NCBI GenBank assembly: GCA_039566865.1 | Contig: CM076951.1 | Span: 15,757,484 to 15,821,483, forward strand | Direction of reading: 5' to 3' | Length of the DNA: 64,000 bases | Source of the DNA: Aurelia coerulea | Taxonomy: Eukaryota; Cnidaria; Scyphozoa; Semaeostomeae; Ulmaridae | In this document: positions 49,301 to 60,423 of the stretch, one piece after another | How positions within the stretch are numbered: position 1 is the stretch's first letter | How the letters are laid out: each line of letters begins with the position of its first letter | Made by a program: the position numbers and the translations under genes | The notes under the pieces: model-generated | Databases searched by the model: none | The model's input: the letters and a program-made list of their open reading frames with translations, nothing else | Told to the model about the DNA's origin: nothing

Positions 49301-51856
49301 AAAGTGCGTTAATCCATATTTTTTGTGTTTATATTTTGTTTTTTTAGAGAAAATAAACATTTAAATAATCGATGTTTGTTGATGAAGATAGCTAAAATAA
49401 TACTAAAGAAAAGACAAATGTCTATAGTAATGTTTCCAAGAATGGTTGCTGCAGCACCAATATACTGCATTAAAAGAAGTAGCTGGCAGAACTAATGTTT
49501 TAAAGAACGATGAGCGCAATACTCTTTATAATATGAATTGTAGCTAATAAAGTGAGATATCCACAATTTTTGTCTTTATATTTTGTTTTCTTTGAGAAAA
49601 TAAACATTTAAATAATCGATGTTTGTTGATGAAGATAGCTAAAATAATACTAAAGAAAAGACAAATGTCTATAGTAATGTTTCCAAGAATGGTTGCTGCA
49701 GCACTAATATAGTGCTATAAAAGAAGTAGCTAGCAGAACTTAATTTTTAAAGAACGATGAGCGCAATACTCTTTATAATATGAATTGTAGCTAATAAAGT
49801 GCGTTAAACCACACTTTTTTTGGTTTTATTTTGTTTTCTATGTGAAAATAAACATTTAATTAATCGATGTTTGTTGATGAGTTAAAGCTAAAATAAGAAT
49901 AAAGAAAGAACTAATGTCTATAGTATTGTTTCCAAGATTGGTCGTTGCAGCACTAATATAGTGCTATAAAAGAAGTAGCTAGCAGAACTAAAGTTTCAAA
50001 GAACGATGAGCGCAATACTCTTTAAAATATGAATTTTAGCTAATAAAGTGAGTTAATTCACAATTTTTGTGTTTATATTTTGTTTTCTTTGAGAAAATAA
50101 ACATTTAATTAATCGATGTTTGTTGATGCAGTAAAGCTAAAATAAGACTAAAGAAAGAACTAATGTTTATAGTAATGTTTCCAAGATTGGTTGTTGCAGT
50201 ACAAGTATAGAGCTATAAAAGAAGTAGCTAGCAGAACTCAAGTTTTAAAGAACGATGAGCGCAATACTCTTTGTAATAAGAATTGTAGCTAATAAAGTGC
50301 GTTAAACCACACTTTTTTTGGTTTTAGTTTGTTTTCTATGTGAAAATAAACATTTAATTAATCGATATTTGTTGATGAGTTAAAGCTAAAATAAGAATAA
50401 AGAAAGAACTAATGTTTATAGTAATGTTTCCAAGAATGGTTGCTGCAGTACTAATATAGTGCTATATAAGAAGTAGCTGGCAGAACTCAACTTTTAAAGA
50501 ACTATGAGAGCAATCCTCTTTAAAATATGAATTGCAGCTAATAAAGTGAGTTAATTCACAATTTTTGACTTTATATTTTGTTTTCTTTGAGAAAATAAAC
50601 ACTAAATTAATCGATGTTTGTTGATGCAGTAAAGCTAAAATAAGACTAAAGAAAGAACTAATGTTTAAAGTAATGTTTCCAAGAATGGTTGCTGCAGCAC
50701 TAATATAGTGCTATAAAAGAAGTAGCTGGCAGAACTAAAGTTTTAAAGAACGATGAGCGCAATACTCTTTATAATATGAATTGTAGCTAATAAAGTGAGT
50801 TAATCCACAATTTTTGTGTTTATATTTTGTTTTCTTTGAGAAAATAAATTTTTAATTGATCGATGTTTGTTGATGCAGTAAAGCTAGAAAAAGACTAAAA
50901 AAGAACTAATGTCTATAATAATGTTTCCAAGAATGGTTGTTGCAGCTTTAATATAGTGCTATATAATCCACAATTTTTGTCGCTTTATTTTGTTTTCTTT
51001 GAGAAAATAAACATTTAATTAATCGATGTTTGTTGATGCAGTAAAGCTAGAAAAAGACTGACAAAGAACTAAGGTCTTTAATAATGTTTCCAAAAATGGT
51101 TGTTGCAGCTTTAATATAGTGCTATATAATCCACAATTTTTGTCGTTTTATTTTGTTTTCTTTCAGAAAATAAACATTTAACTAATCGATGTTCGTTGAT
51201 GAGTTAAAGCTAAAGTAAGACTAGAGAAAGAACTAATGTCTATAGTAATCTTTCCAAAAATGGTTGCTGCAACCCTAATATAGTGCTATAAAAGAAGTTG
51301 CTGGCAGAACTAAAGTTTTAAAGAACGATGAGCGCAATACTCTTTATAATATGATTTGTAGCTAATAAACTGCGTTAATCCACACTTTTTGTGTTTATAC
51401 TTTGTTTTTGAGAAAATAAACATTTAATTAATCAATGTTTGTTGATGCAGTAAAGCTAGAAAAAGACTAAAAAAGAACTAATGTCTATAATAATGTTTCC
51501 AAGATTGGTTGTTGCAGCACTAATATAGTGCTATATAAGAAGTAGCTGGCAGAACTCAAGTTTTAAAGAACGATGAGCGCAATACTCTTTATAATATGAA
51601 TTGTAGCTAATAAAGTGCGTTAATCCATATTTTTTGTGTTTATATTTTGTTTTTTTAGAGAAAATAAACATTTAAATAATCGATGTTTGTTGATGAAGAT
51701 AGCTAAAATAATACTAAAGAAAAGACAAATGTCTATAGTAATGTTTCCAAGAATGGTTGCTGCTGCACCAATATACTGCATTAAAAGAAGTAGCTGGCAG
51801 AACTAATGTTTTAAAGAACGATGAGCGCAATACTCTTTATAATATGAATTGTAGCT
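46366..51856 (+). repeat. 5.5-kb block, copy B
   Basis: See copy A. The left junction lies within GCATTAAAAGAAG/CTGCTGG: sequence to the left matches the end of the block (about 45299), sequence to the right matches its start (about 39882). The right end is near 51856, where copy B changes to TAATTAAGTGAATTAATCC while copy A continues with TAATAAAGTGAGTTAATCC. Confidence 0.9.
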
Positions 51857-53689
51857 AATTAAGTGAATTAATCCACAATTTTTGAGTTTATATTTTGTTT
51901 TATTTGAGAGAATAATCATTTAATTAATCGATGTTTGTTGATGGAGTAAAGCTAAAAAAGACTAAAGATAGAACTAATGTCTACAGTAATGTTTCAAAAA
52001 ATGGTTGCTGCAGCACTAATATAGTGCTATAAAAGAAGTAGCTGGCAGAACTAAAGTTTTAAAGAACGATGAGCGCAATACTCTTTATAATATGAATTGT
52101 AGCTAATAAAGTGAGATATCCACAATTTTTTTCTTTATATTTTGTTTTCTTTGAGAAAATAAACATTTAATTAATCGATGTTTGTTGATGTATTAAAGCT
52201 AGAAAAAGACTAAAAAAGAACTAATGTCTATAGTAATGTTTCAAAGGTTGCTTGTTGCAGCACTAATATAGTGCTATATAGAAAGTAGCGGGCAGAACTT
52301 AAGTTTTAAAGAGCGATAAGTGCAATACTCTTTATAATAAGAATTGTAGCTAATTAAGTGCGCTAAAACACGCTTTTTTTTGTTTCATTTTGTTTTCTTT
52401 GAGAAAATAAACAGTTAATTAAACGATGTTTGTTGATGAGTTAAAGCTAAAATAAGACAAAACAAAGAACTAATGTTTATAGTAATGTTTCAAAGAATGG
52501 TTGCTGCAGTACTAATATAGTGCTATATAAGAAGTAGCTGGCCGAAATCAAGTTTTAAGGATCTATGAGCGCAATACTCATTATAATATGAATTGTAGCT
52601 AAAAAAGTGAGTTTATCAACAATTTTGTTTTTATATTTTGTTTTCTTTGAGAAAATAAACATATAAATAATCGATGTTTGTTGACGCAGAAAAGCTAAAA
52701 TAATACTAAAGAAAAGAAAAATGTCTATAGTAATGTTCCCAAGAATAGTTGCTGCAGTACTAATATAGTGCTTTATAAGAAGTAGCAGGCAGAACTAAAG
52801 TTTTAAAGAACGATAAGTGCAATACTCTTTATCATATGAATTGTAGCTAATAAAGTGCGTTAAACCACACTTTTTGTGGTATTATTTTGTGTTCTTTGAG
52901 AAAATAATCATTTAATTAATCGATGTTTGTTGATGCAGTAAAGCTAAAATAAGACTAAAGAAACAACTAATGTCTAAAGTAATGTTTCCAAGAATTGTTG
53001 CTTCAACACTAATATAGTACTATAAAAGAAGTAGTTGGCAGAATTAAAGTTTTAAAGAACGATGAGCGCAAAATTTTTTATAATATGAATTGTAGCTAAT
53101 AAAGTGAGTTTATCAACAATTTTTGTGTTTATATTTTGTTTTCTTTGAGAAAATAAACATTTAGTTAATCGATGTTTGTTGATGCAGTAAAGCTAGAAAA
53201 AGACTACAAAAGAACTAATGTCTATAGTAATGTTTCCAAGATTTGTTGTTGCAGCACTAATATAGTGCTATATAGAAAGTAGTGGGCAGAACTCAAGTTT
53301 TAAAGAACAATAAGCGCAATACTCTTTATAATATGAATTGTAGCTAGTTAAGTGCGTTAAACCACACTTTTTGTGGTTTCATTTTGTTTTCTTTGAGAAA
53401 ATAAACAGTTAATTAGACGATGTTTGTTGATGATTTAAAGCTAAATTAAGACAAAAGAAAGGACAATAGTAATGTTTCTAAAAATGGTTGCTGCAACACT
53501 AATATAGTGCTATAAAAGCAGTTGCTGGCAGAACTCAAGTTTTAAAGAAATATGAGCGCAATACTCTTTATAATATGAATTGTAGCCAATAAAGTGAGTT
53601 AATTCACAATTTTTGTCTTTATATTTTGTTTTCTTTGAGAAAATAAACATTTAATTAATCGATGTTTGTTGATGAGTTAAAGCTAAAAT

Positions 53690-54300
53690 AAGACTAAAGA
53701 AACAACTAATGTCTAAAGTAATGTTTCCAAGAATTGTTGCTTCAACGCTAATTTAGTACTATAAAAGAAGTAGTTGGCAGAATTAAAGTTTTAAAGAACG
53801 ATGAGCGCAAAATTTTTTATAATATGAATTGTAGCAAATAAAGTGAGTTTATCAACAATTTTTGTGTTTATATTTTGTTTTCTTTGAGAAAATAAACATT
53901 TAATTAATCGATATTTGTTGATGCAGTAAAGCTAAAATAAGACTAAAGAAAGAACTAACGTCGATAGTAACGTTTCCAAGAATGGTTGCTGTAGTACTAA
54001 TATAGTGCTATACAAGAAGTAGCTGGCAGGACTCAAGTTTTAAAGAACTATGAGCGCAATACTCATTATAATATGAATTGTACCTAAAAAAGTGAGTTAA
54101 TCCACGATTTTTGTCTTTATATTTTGTTTTCTTTGAGAAAATAAGCACTTAATTAATCGATGTTTGTTGATCCAATAAAGCAAAAATTAGACTAAAGAAC
54201 GATCTAATGCTTCCAAGAATGGTTTTTGCAGCACTAATATAGTTCTATAAAAGAAGTAGCTGGAAGAACTAAAGTTTTAAAGAACGGTGAGCGCAATACT
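53690..54300 (+). repeat. Block repeated at 54.92-55.53, 56.40-57.01 and 60.42-61.02 kb
   Basis: A run from AACAACTAATGTCTAAAG through ACGTCGATAGTAACG and GATCTAATGCTTCC to GAACGGTGAGC occurs four times. The ACGTCG marker lies at 53958, 55187, 56665 and 60679, offsets 1,229, 1,478 and 4,014 bp. Some copies differ by single bases, for example CAACGCTAATTTAG near 53744. Confidence 0.85.
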
Positions 54301-57200
54301 CTTTTTAATATGAATTGTAGCTAATAAAGTGCGTTAATCCATATTTTTTGTGTTTATATTTTGTTTTTTTAGAGAAAATAAACATTTAAATAATCGATGT
54401 TTGTTGATGAAGATAGCTAAAATAATACTAAAGAAAAGACAAATGTCTATAGTAATGTTTCCAAGAATGGTTGCTGCTGCACCAATATACTGCATTAAAA
54501 GAAGTAGCTGGCAGAACTAATGTTTTAAAGAACGATGAGCGCAATACTCTTTATAATATGAATTGTAGCTAATAAAGTGAATTAATCCACAATTTTTGAG
54601 TTTATATTTTGTTTTATTTGAGAGAATAATCATTTAATTAATCGATGTTTGTTGATGGAGTAAAGCTAAAAAGACTAAAGATAGAACTAATGTCTACAGT
54701 AATGTTTCAAAAAATGGTTGCTGCAGCACTAATATAGTGCTATAAAAGAAGTAGCTAGCAGAACTAAAGTTTTAAAGAACGATGAGCGCAATACTCTTTA
54801 TAATATGAATTGTAGCTAATAAAGTGAGATATCCACAATTTTTGTCTTTATATTTTGTTTTCTTTGAGAAAATAATCATTTAATTAATCGATGTTTGTTG
54901 ATGAGTTAAAGCTAAAATAAGACTAAAGAAACAACTAATGTCTAAAGTAATGTTTCCAAGAATTGTTGCTTCAACACTAATATAGTACTATAAAAGAAGT
55001 AGTTGGCAGAATTAAAGTTTTAAAGAACGATGAGCGCAAAATTTTTTATAATATGAATTGTAGCAAATAAAGTGAGTTTATCAACAATTTTTGTGTTTAT
55101 ATTTTGTTTTCTTTGAGAAAATAAACATTTAATTAATCGATATTTGTTGATGCAGTAAAGCTAAAATAAGACTAAAGAAAGAACTAACGTCGATAGTAAC
55201 GTTTCCAAGAATGGTTGCTGTAGTACTAATATAGTGCTATACAAGAAGTAGCTGGCAGGACTCAAGTTTTAAAGAACTATGAGCGCAATACTCATTATAA
55301 TATGAATTGTACCTAAAAAAGTGAGTTAATCCACGATTTTTGTCTTTATATTTTGTTTTCTTTGAGAAAATAAGCACTTAATTAATCGATGTTTGTTGAT
55401 CCAGTAAAGCAAAAATTAGACTAAAGAACGATCTAATGCTTCCAAGAATGGTTTTTGCAGCACTAATATAGTTCTATAAAAGAAGTAGCTGGAAGAACTA
55501 AAGTTTTAAAGAACGGTGAGCGCAATACTCTTTACAATATGAATTTTAGCTAATAAAGTACGTTAATCCATACTTTTTGTGTTTACATTTTGTTTTTTTA
55601 TAGAAAATGAACATTTAAATAATCGATGTTTGTTGATGAAGAAAAGCTAAAATAATACTAAAGAAAAGACTAATGTCTATAGTAATGTTTCCAAGAATGG
55701 TTGCTGCAGTACTAATATAGTGCTATAAAAGAAGTAGCTGGAAGAACTAAAGTTTTAAAGAACGGTGAGCGCAATACTCTTTTTAATATGAATTGTAGCT
55801 AATAAAGTGCGTTAATCCATATTTTTTGTGTTTATATTTTGTTTTTTTAGAGAAAATAAACATTTGAATAATCGATGTTTGTTGATGAAGATAGCTAAAA
55901 TAATACTAAAGAAAAGACAAATGTCTATAGTAATGTTTCCAAGAATGGTTGCTGCTGCACCAATATACTGCATTAAAAGAAGTAGCTGGCAGAACTAATG
56001 TTTTAAAGAACGATGAGGGCAATACTCTTTATAATATGAATTGTAGCTAATAAAGTGAATTAATCCACAATTTTTGAGTTTATATTTTGTTTTATTTGAG
56101 AGAATAATCATTTAATTAATCGATGTTTGTTGATGGAGTAAAGCTAAAAAGACTAAAGATAGAACTAATGTCTACAGTAATGTTTCAAAAAATGGTTGCT
56201 GCAGCACTAATATAGTGCTATAAAAGAAGTAGCTAGCAGAACTAAAGTTTTAAAGAACGATGAGCGCAATACTCTTTATAATATGAATTGTAGCTAATAA
56301 AGTGAGATATCCACAATTTTTGTCTTTATATTTTGTTTTCTTTGAGAAAATAATCATTTAATTAATCGATGTTTGTTGATGAGTTAAAGCTAAAATAAGA
56401 CTAAAGAAACAACTAATGTCTAAAGTAATGTTTCCAAGAATTGTTGCTTCAACACTAATATAGTACTATAAAAGAAGTAGTTGGCAGAATTAAAGTTTTA
56501 AAGAACGATGAGCGCAAAATTTTTTATAATATGAATTGTAGCAAATAAAGTGAGTTTATCAACAATGTTTGTGTTTATATTTTGTTTTCTTTGAGAAAAT
56601 AAACATTTAATTAATCGATATTTGTTGATGCAGTAAAGCTAAAATAAGACTAAAGAAAGAACTAACGTCGATAGTAACGTTTCCAAGAATGGTTGCTGTA
56701 GTACTAATATAGTGCTATACAAGAAGTAGCTGGCAGGACTCAAGTTTTAAAGAACTATGAGCGCAATACTCATTATAATATGAATTGTACCTAAAAAAGT
56801 GAGTTAATCCACGATTTTTGTCTTTATATTTTGTTTTCTTTGAGAAAATAAGCACTTAATTAATCGATGTTTGTTGATCCAGTAAAGCAAAAATTAGACT
56901 AAAGAACGATCTAATGCTTCCAAGAATGGTTTTTGCAGCACTAATATAGTTCTATAAAAGAAGTAGCTGGAAGAACTAAAGTTTTAAAGAACGGTGAGCG
57001 CAATACTCTTTACAATATGAATTTTAGCTAATAAAGTACGTTAATCCATACTTTTTGTGTTTACATTTTGTTTTTTTATAGAAAATGAACATTTAAATAA
57101 TCGATGTTTGTTGATGAAGAAAAGCTAAAATAATACTAAAGAAAAGACTAATGTCTATAGTAATGTTTCCAAGAATGGTTGCTGCAGTACTAATATAGTG
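54245..57200 (+). repeat. Six-monomer higher-order unit duplicated in tandem (1,478 bp x 2)
   Basis: Units are about 54245-55722 and 55723-57200. Anchors at GAACGGTGAGC (54282 and 55760) and ACGTCG (55187 and 56665) both give 1,478 bp. Copies are nearly identical; small differences include GATGAGGGCAATAC near 56012 in the second and CAACAATGTTTGTG near 56560. Confidence 0.87.
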
Positions 57201-58575
57201 CTATAAAAGAAGTAGCTGGCAGAGCTAAAGTTTTAAAGAATGGTGAGCGCGATACTCTTTATAATATGAATTTTAGCTAATAAAGTACGTTAATCCATAC
57301 TTTTTGTGTTTACATTTTGTTTTTTTATAGAAAATGAACATTTAAATAATCGATGTTTGTTGATGAAGAAAAGCTAAAATGATACTAAAGAAAAGACTAA
57401 TGTCTATAGTAATGTTTCCAAGAATGGTTTCTGCAGTACTAATATAGTGCTATAAAAGAAGTAGCTGGCAGAACTAAAGTTTTAAAGAACGATGAGGGCA
57501 ATACTCTTTATAATATGAATTGTAGCTAATAAAGTGAGTTAAACCACACTTTTTTTGGTTTTATTTGTTTCCTTTGAGAAAATAAACATTTCATTAAACG
57601 ATGTTTGTTGATGAGTTAAAGCTAAAATAAGACAAAAGAAAGAACTTTTTATTGTTTATAGTATTGTTTCCAAGAATGGTTGCTGCAGCACTAATATAGT
57701 GCTATAAAAGAAGTAGCTGGCAGAACTAAAGTGTTAAAGAATGGTGAGCGCAATACTCTTTATAATATGAATTTTTGCTAATAAAGTACGTTAATCCATA
57801 CTTTTTTTGTTTATATTTTGTTTTTTTTAGAAAATAAACATTTAATTAATAGATGTTTGTTGATTTGTTAAAGCTGAAATAAGACTAAAGAAAGAACTAA
57901 TGTTTATAGTAATGTTTCCAAGAAAGATTGCTGCAGTACTACTATAGTGCTTTATAAGACGTAGCTGGCAGAACTCAAGTTTTAAAGAACTAAGAGTGCA
58001 ATACTCTTTATAATATGAATTGTAGCTAATAAAGTGAGTTAACCTACATTTTTTGTCTTTATATTTTGTTTTCTTTGAGAAAATAAACATTTAATTAATC
58101 GATGTTTGTTGATTCAGTAAAGCTAAAATAAGACTAAAGAAAGAACTAATGTCTATAGTAATGTTTCCAAAAATGGTTGCTGCAACACTAACATAGTGCA
58201 ATAAAATTAGTTGCTGGCAGAACTAAAGTTTTAAAGAACGATGAGCACAATACTCTTTATAATATGACTTGTAGCTAATAAAGTGCGTTAAACCACACTT
58301 TTTGTTGTTTTATTTTGTTTTCTTTGAGAAAGTAAACATTTAATTAATCGATGTTTGTTGATGAGTTAAAGCTAAAATAAGACTAAAGAAAGAACTAATG
58401 TCTATAGTAATGTTTCCAAGAATGGTTGCTGCAGCACTAATATAGTGCTATATAAGAAGTAGCTGGCAGAACTCAAGTTTTAAAGAACTATGAGCACAAT
58501 ACTTTTTTTTAATATGAATTGTAGCTAATAAAGTGAGTTAATCCACAATTTTTGTCTTTACATTTTGTTTTCTTT

Positions 58576-58615
58576 GAGAAAGTAAACATTTTTTGTGGTT
58601 TATTTTGTTTTCATT
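58576..58615 (+). repeat. 40-bp monomer remnant
   Basis: Two GAG phase markers lie only 40 bp apart. GAGAAAGTAAACAT runs straight into TTTTTGTGGTTTATTTTG, so about 210 bp of a monomer are deleted. The duplicate is at 62840-62880 (41 bp, one more T), showing the deletion preceded the 4-kb duplication. Confidence 0.8.
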
Positions 58616-58863
58616 GAGAAAATAAACTTTAATTAATCGTTGTTTGTTGATGAGTTAAGGCTAAAATAAGACTAAAGAAAGAACTAATGTCTATAGTAAT
58701 GTTTCAAAGAATGGTTGCTGCAGCACTAATATAGTACTATAAAAGAAGTAGTTGGCAGAATTAAAGTTTTAAAGAACGATGAGCGCAATACTCTTTATAA
58801 TATGAATTGTAGCTAATAAAGTGCGCTAAACCACACTTTTTGAGGTTTTATTTTGTTTTCTTT

Positions 58864-59112
58864 GAGAAAATAAACATTTAATTAATCGATGTTTGTTGAT
58901 GAGTTAAAGCTAAAATAAGACTAAAGAAAGAACTAATGTTTGTAGCAATGTTTCCAAGAATTGTTGCTGCAGTACTAATATAGTGCTATATAAGAAGTAG
59001 CTGGCAGAACTAAAGTTTTAAAGAACGATGAGCGCAATACTCTTTATAATATGAATTGTAGCTAATAAAGTGCGTTAAACCACACTTTTTGTGATTTTAT
59101 TTTGTTTTCTTT
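58864..59112 (+). repeat. Representative full-length satellite monomer (249 bp)
   Basis: One complete monomer from the GAG of one GAGAAAATAAAC block to the base before the next. It is given as a reference copy because its neighbours at 59113 and beyond are close to it, so this is a locally homogenised zone. It contains the TATATAAG motif, the imperfect AGTACTA/TAGTGCT hairpin, the GCGCAATACTC block and AATAAA. It has no long open frame. Confidence 0.95.
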
Positions 59113-60321
59113 GAGAAAATAAACATTTAATTAATCGATGTTTGTTGATGAGTTAAAGCTAAAATAAGACTAAAGAAAGAACTAATGTTAGTAGCAATGT
59201 TTCCAAGAATTGTTGCTGCAGTACTAATATAGTGCTATATAAGAAGTAGCTGGCAGAATTAAAGTTTTAAAGAACGATGAGCGCAATACTCTTTATAATA
59301 TGAATTGTAGCTAATAAAGTGCGATAAACCACACTTTTTGTGGTTTTATTTTGTTTTCTTTGAGAAAATAAACATTTAATTAATCGATGTTTGTTGATGA
59401 GTTAAAGCTAAAATAAGACTAAAGAAAGAACAAATGTTTGTAGCAATGTTTCCAAGAATTGTTGCTGCAGTACTAATATAGTACTATAAAAGAAGTAGTT
59501 GGCAGAATTAAAGTTTTAAAGAACGATGAGCGCAATACTCTTTATAATATGAATTGTAGCTAATAAAGTGCGTTAAACCACACTTTTTGTGGTTTTATTT
59601 TGTTTTCTTTGAGAAAATAAACATTTAATTAATCGATGTTTGTTGATTTGTTAAAGCTAAAATAAGACTAAAGAAAGAACTTATGTTTATAGTAATGTTT
59701 CCAAGAATGGTTGCTGCAGTAATAATATAGTGCTATATAAGAAGTAGCTGGCAGAACTCAAGTTTTAAAGAACGATGATTGCAATACTCTTTATAATATT
59801 AATTTTAGCTAATAAAGTGAGTTAATCTACAATTTTTGTTTTTATATTTTGCTTTCTTTGAGAAGATAAACATTTAATTAATCGATTTTTGCTGATGCAG
59901 TAAAGCCAACATAAGAGTAAAGAAAGAACTAATGTCTATAGTAATGTTTCCAAAAATGGCTGCTGCAACACTAATATAGTGCAATAAAAGAAGTTGCTGG
60001 CAGAACTAAAGTTTTAAAGAACGATGAGCGCAATACTCTTTATAATATGAATTGTAGCTAATAAAGTGTGTTAAACCAAACTTTTTGTGGTTTTATTTTG
60101 TTTTCTTTGAGAAAATAAACATTTAATTAAACGATGTTTGTTGATGAGTTAAAGCTAAAATAAGACTAAAGAAAAAACTAATGTCTATAGTAATGTTTCA
60201 AAGAATGGTTGCTGCAGCACTAATATAGTACTTTAAAAGAAGTAGTTGGCAGAATTAAAGTTTTAAAGAACGATGAGCGCAATACTCTTTATAATATGAA
60301 TTGTAGCTAATAAAGTGCGTT

Positions 60322-60342
60322 AAACAACACTTTTTGTTGTTT
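60322..60342 (+). other. Hairpin 2 variant with paired compensatory change
   Basis: AAACAACA (60322-60329), a CTTTT loop and TGTTGTTT (60335-60342). Compared with the common AAACCACA/TGTGGTTT, one C became A on the left arm and the matching G became T on the right arm, so all 8 pairs are kept. The half-changed form, CCACA with TGTTG, occurs near 58290 and 62560. Confidence 0.65.
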
Positions 60343-60423
60343 TATTTTATTTTCTTTGAGAAAATAAACATTTTATTAAACGATGTTTGTTGATGAGTTA
60401 AAGATAAAATAAGACTTAAGAAA

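Larger units (their letters stand above)
38351..51856 (+). repeat. Satellite array, segment 3b (duplication-rich, with short monomers)
   Basis: A change of subfamily occurs near 38.35-38.6 kb. New variants dominate: GTTAATTCACAATTTTTG, GTGCCATAAAAGAAGCTGC, AAACCAAACTTTTTCTG, GATGAAGATAGC and GTGTTGTTTGAG. Most of the segment is a 6.5-kb unit present about twice. It holds nine identical-length 163-bp monomers. No gene was seen. Confidence 0.95.
56410..59735 (+). repeat. 3.3-kb block, copy A (repeats at 60424-64000)
   Basis: It matches copy B at offset 4,014 up to about 57.83 kb (anchors 57247/61261 GCGCGATAC and 57642/61656 GAACTTTTTATTG). After one monomer present only in copy B, the offset is 4,264-4,265 (anchors 58587/62851 and 59716/63981). 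Copies differ by sparse substitutions. Confidence 0.88.

Noticed and set aside
39880..51856. Assembly duplication as the sole explanation of the 5.5-kb repeat
   Set aside because: Not excluded, but the copies differ by a 1-bp indel and by 1,068-bp unit number, and other blocks show similar copying, so real duplication is more likely.
57842..58090. 82-aa minus-strand open frame with a diverged peptide
   Set aside because: Satellite shadow; its near copy at about 62.1 kb lies in duplicated DNA. No sign of purifying selection that I can assess.
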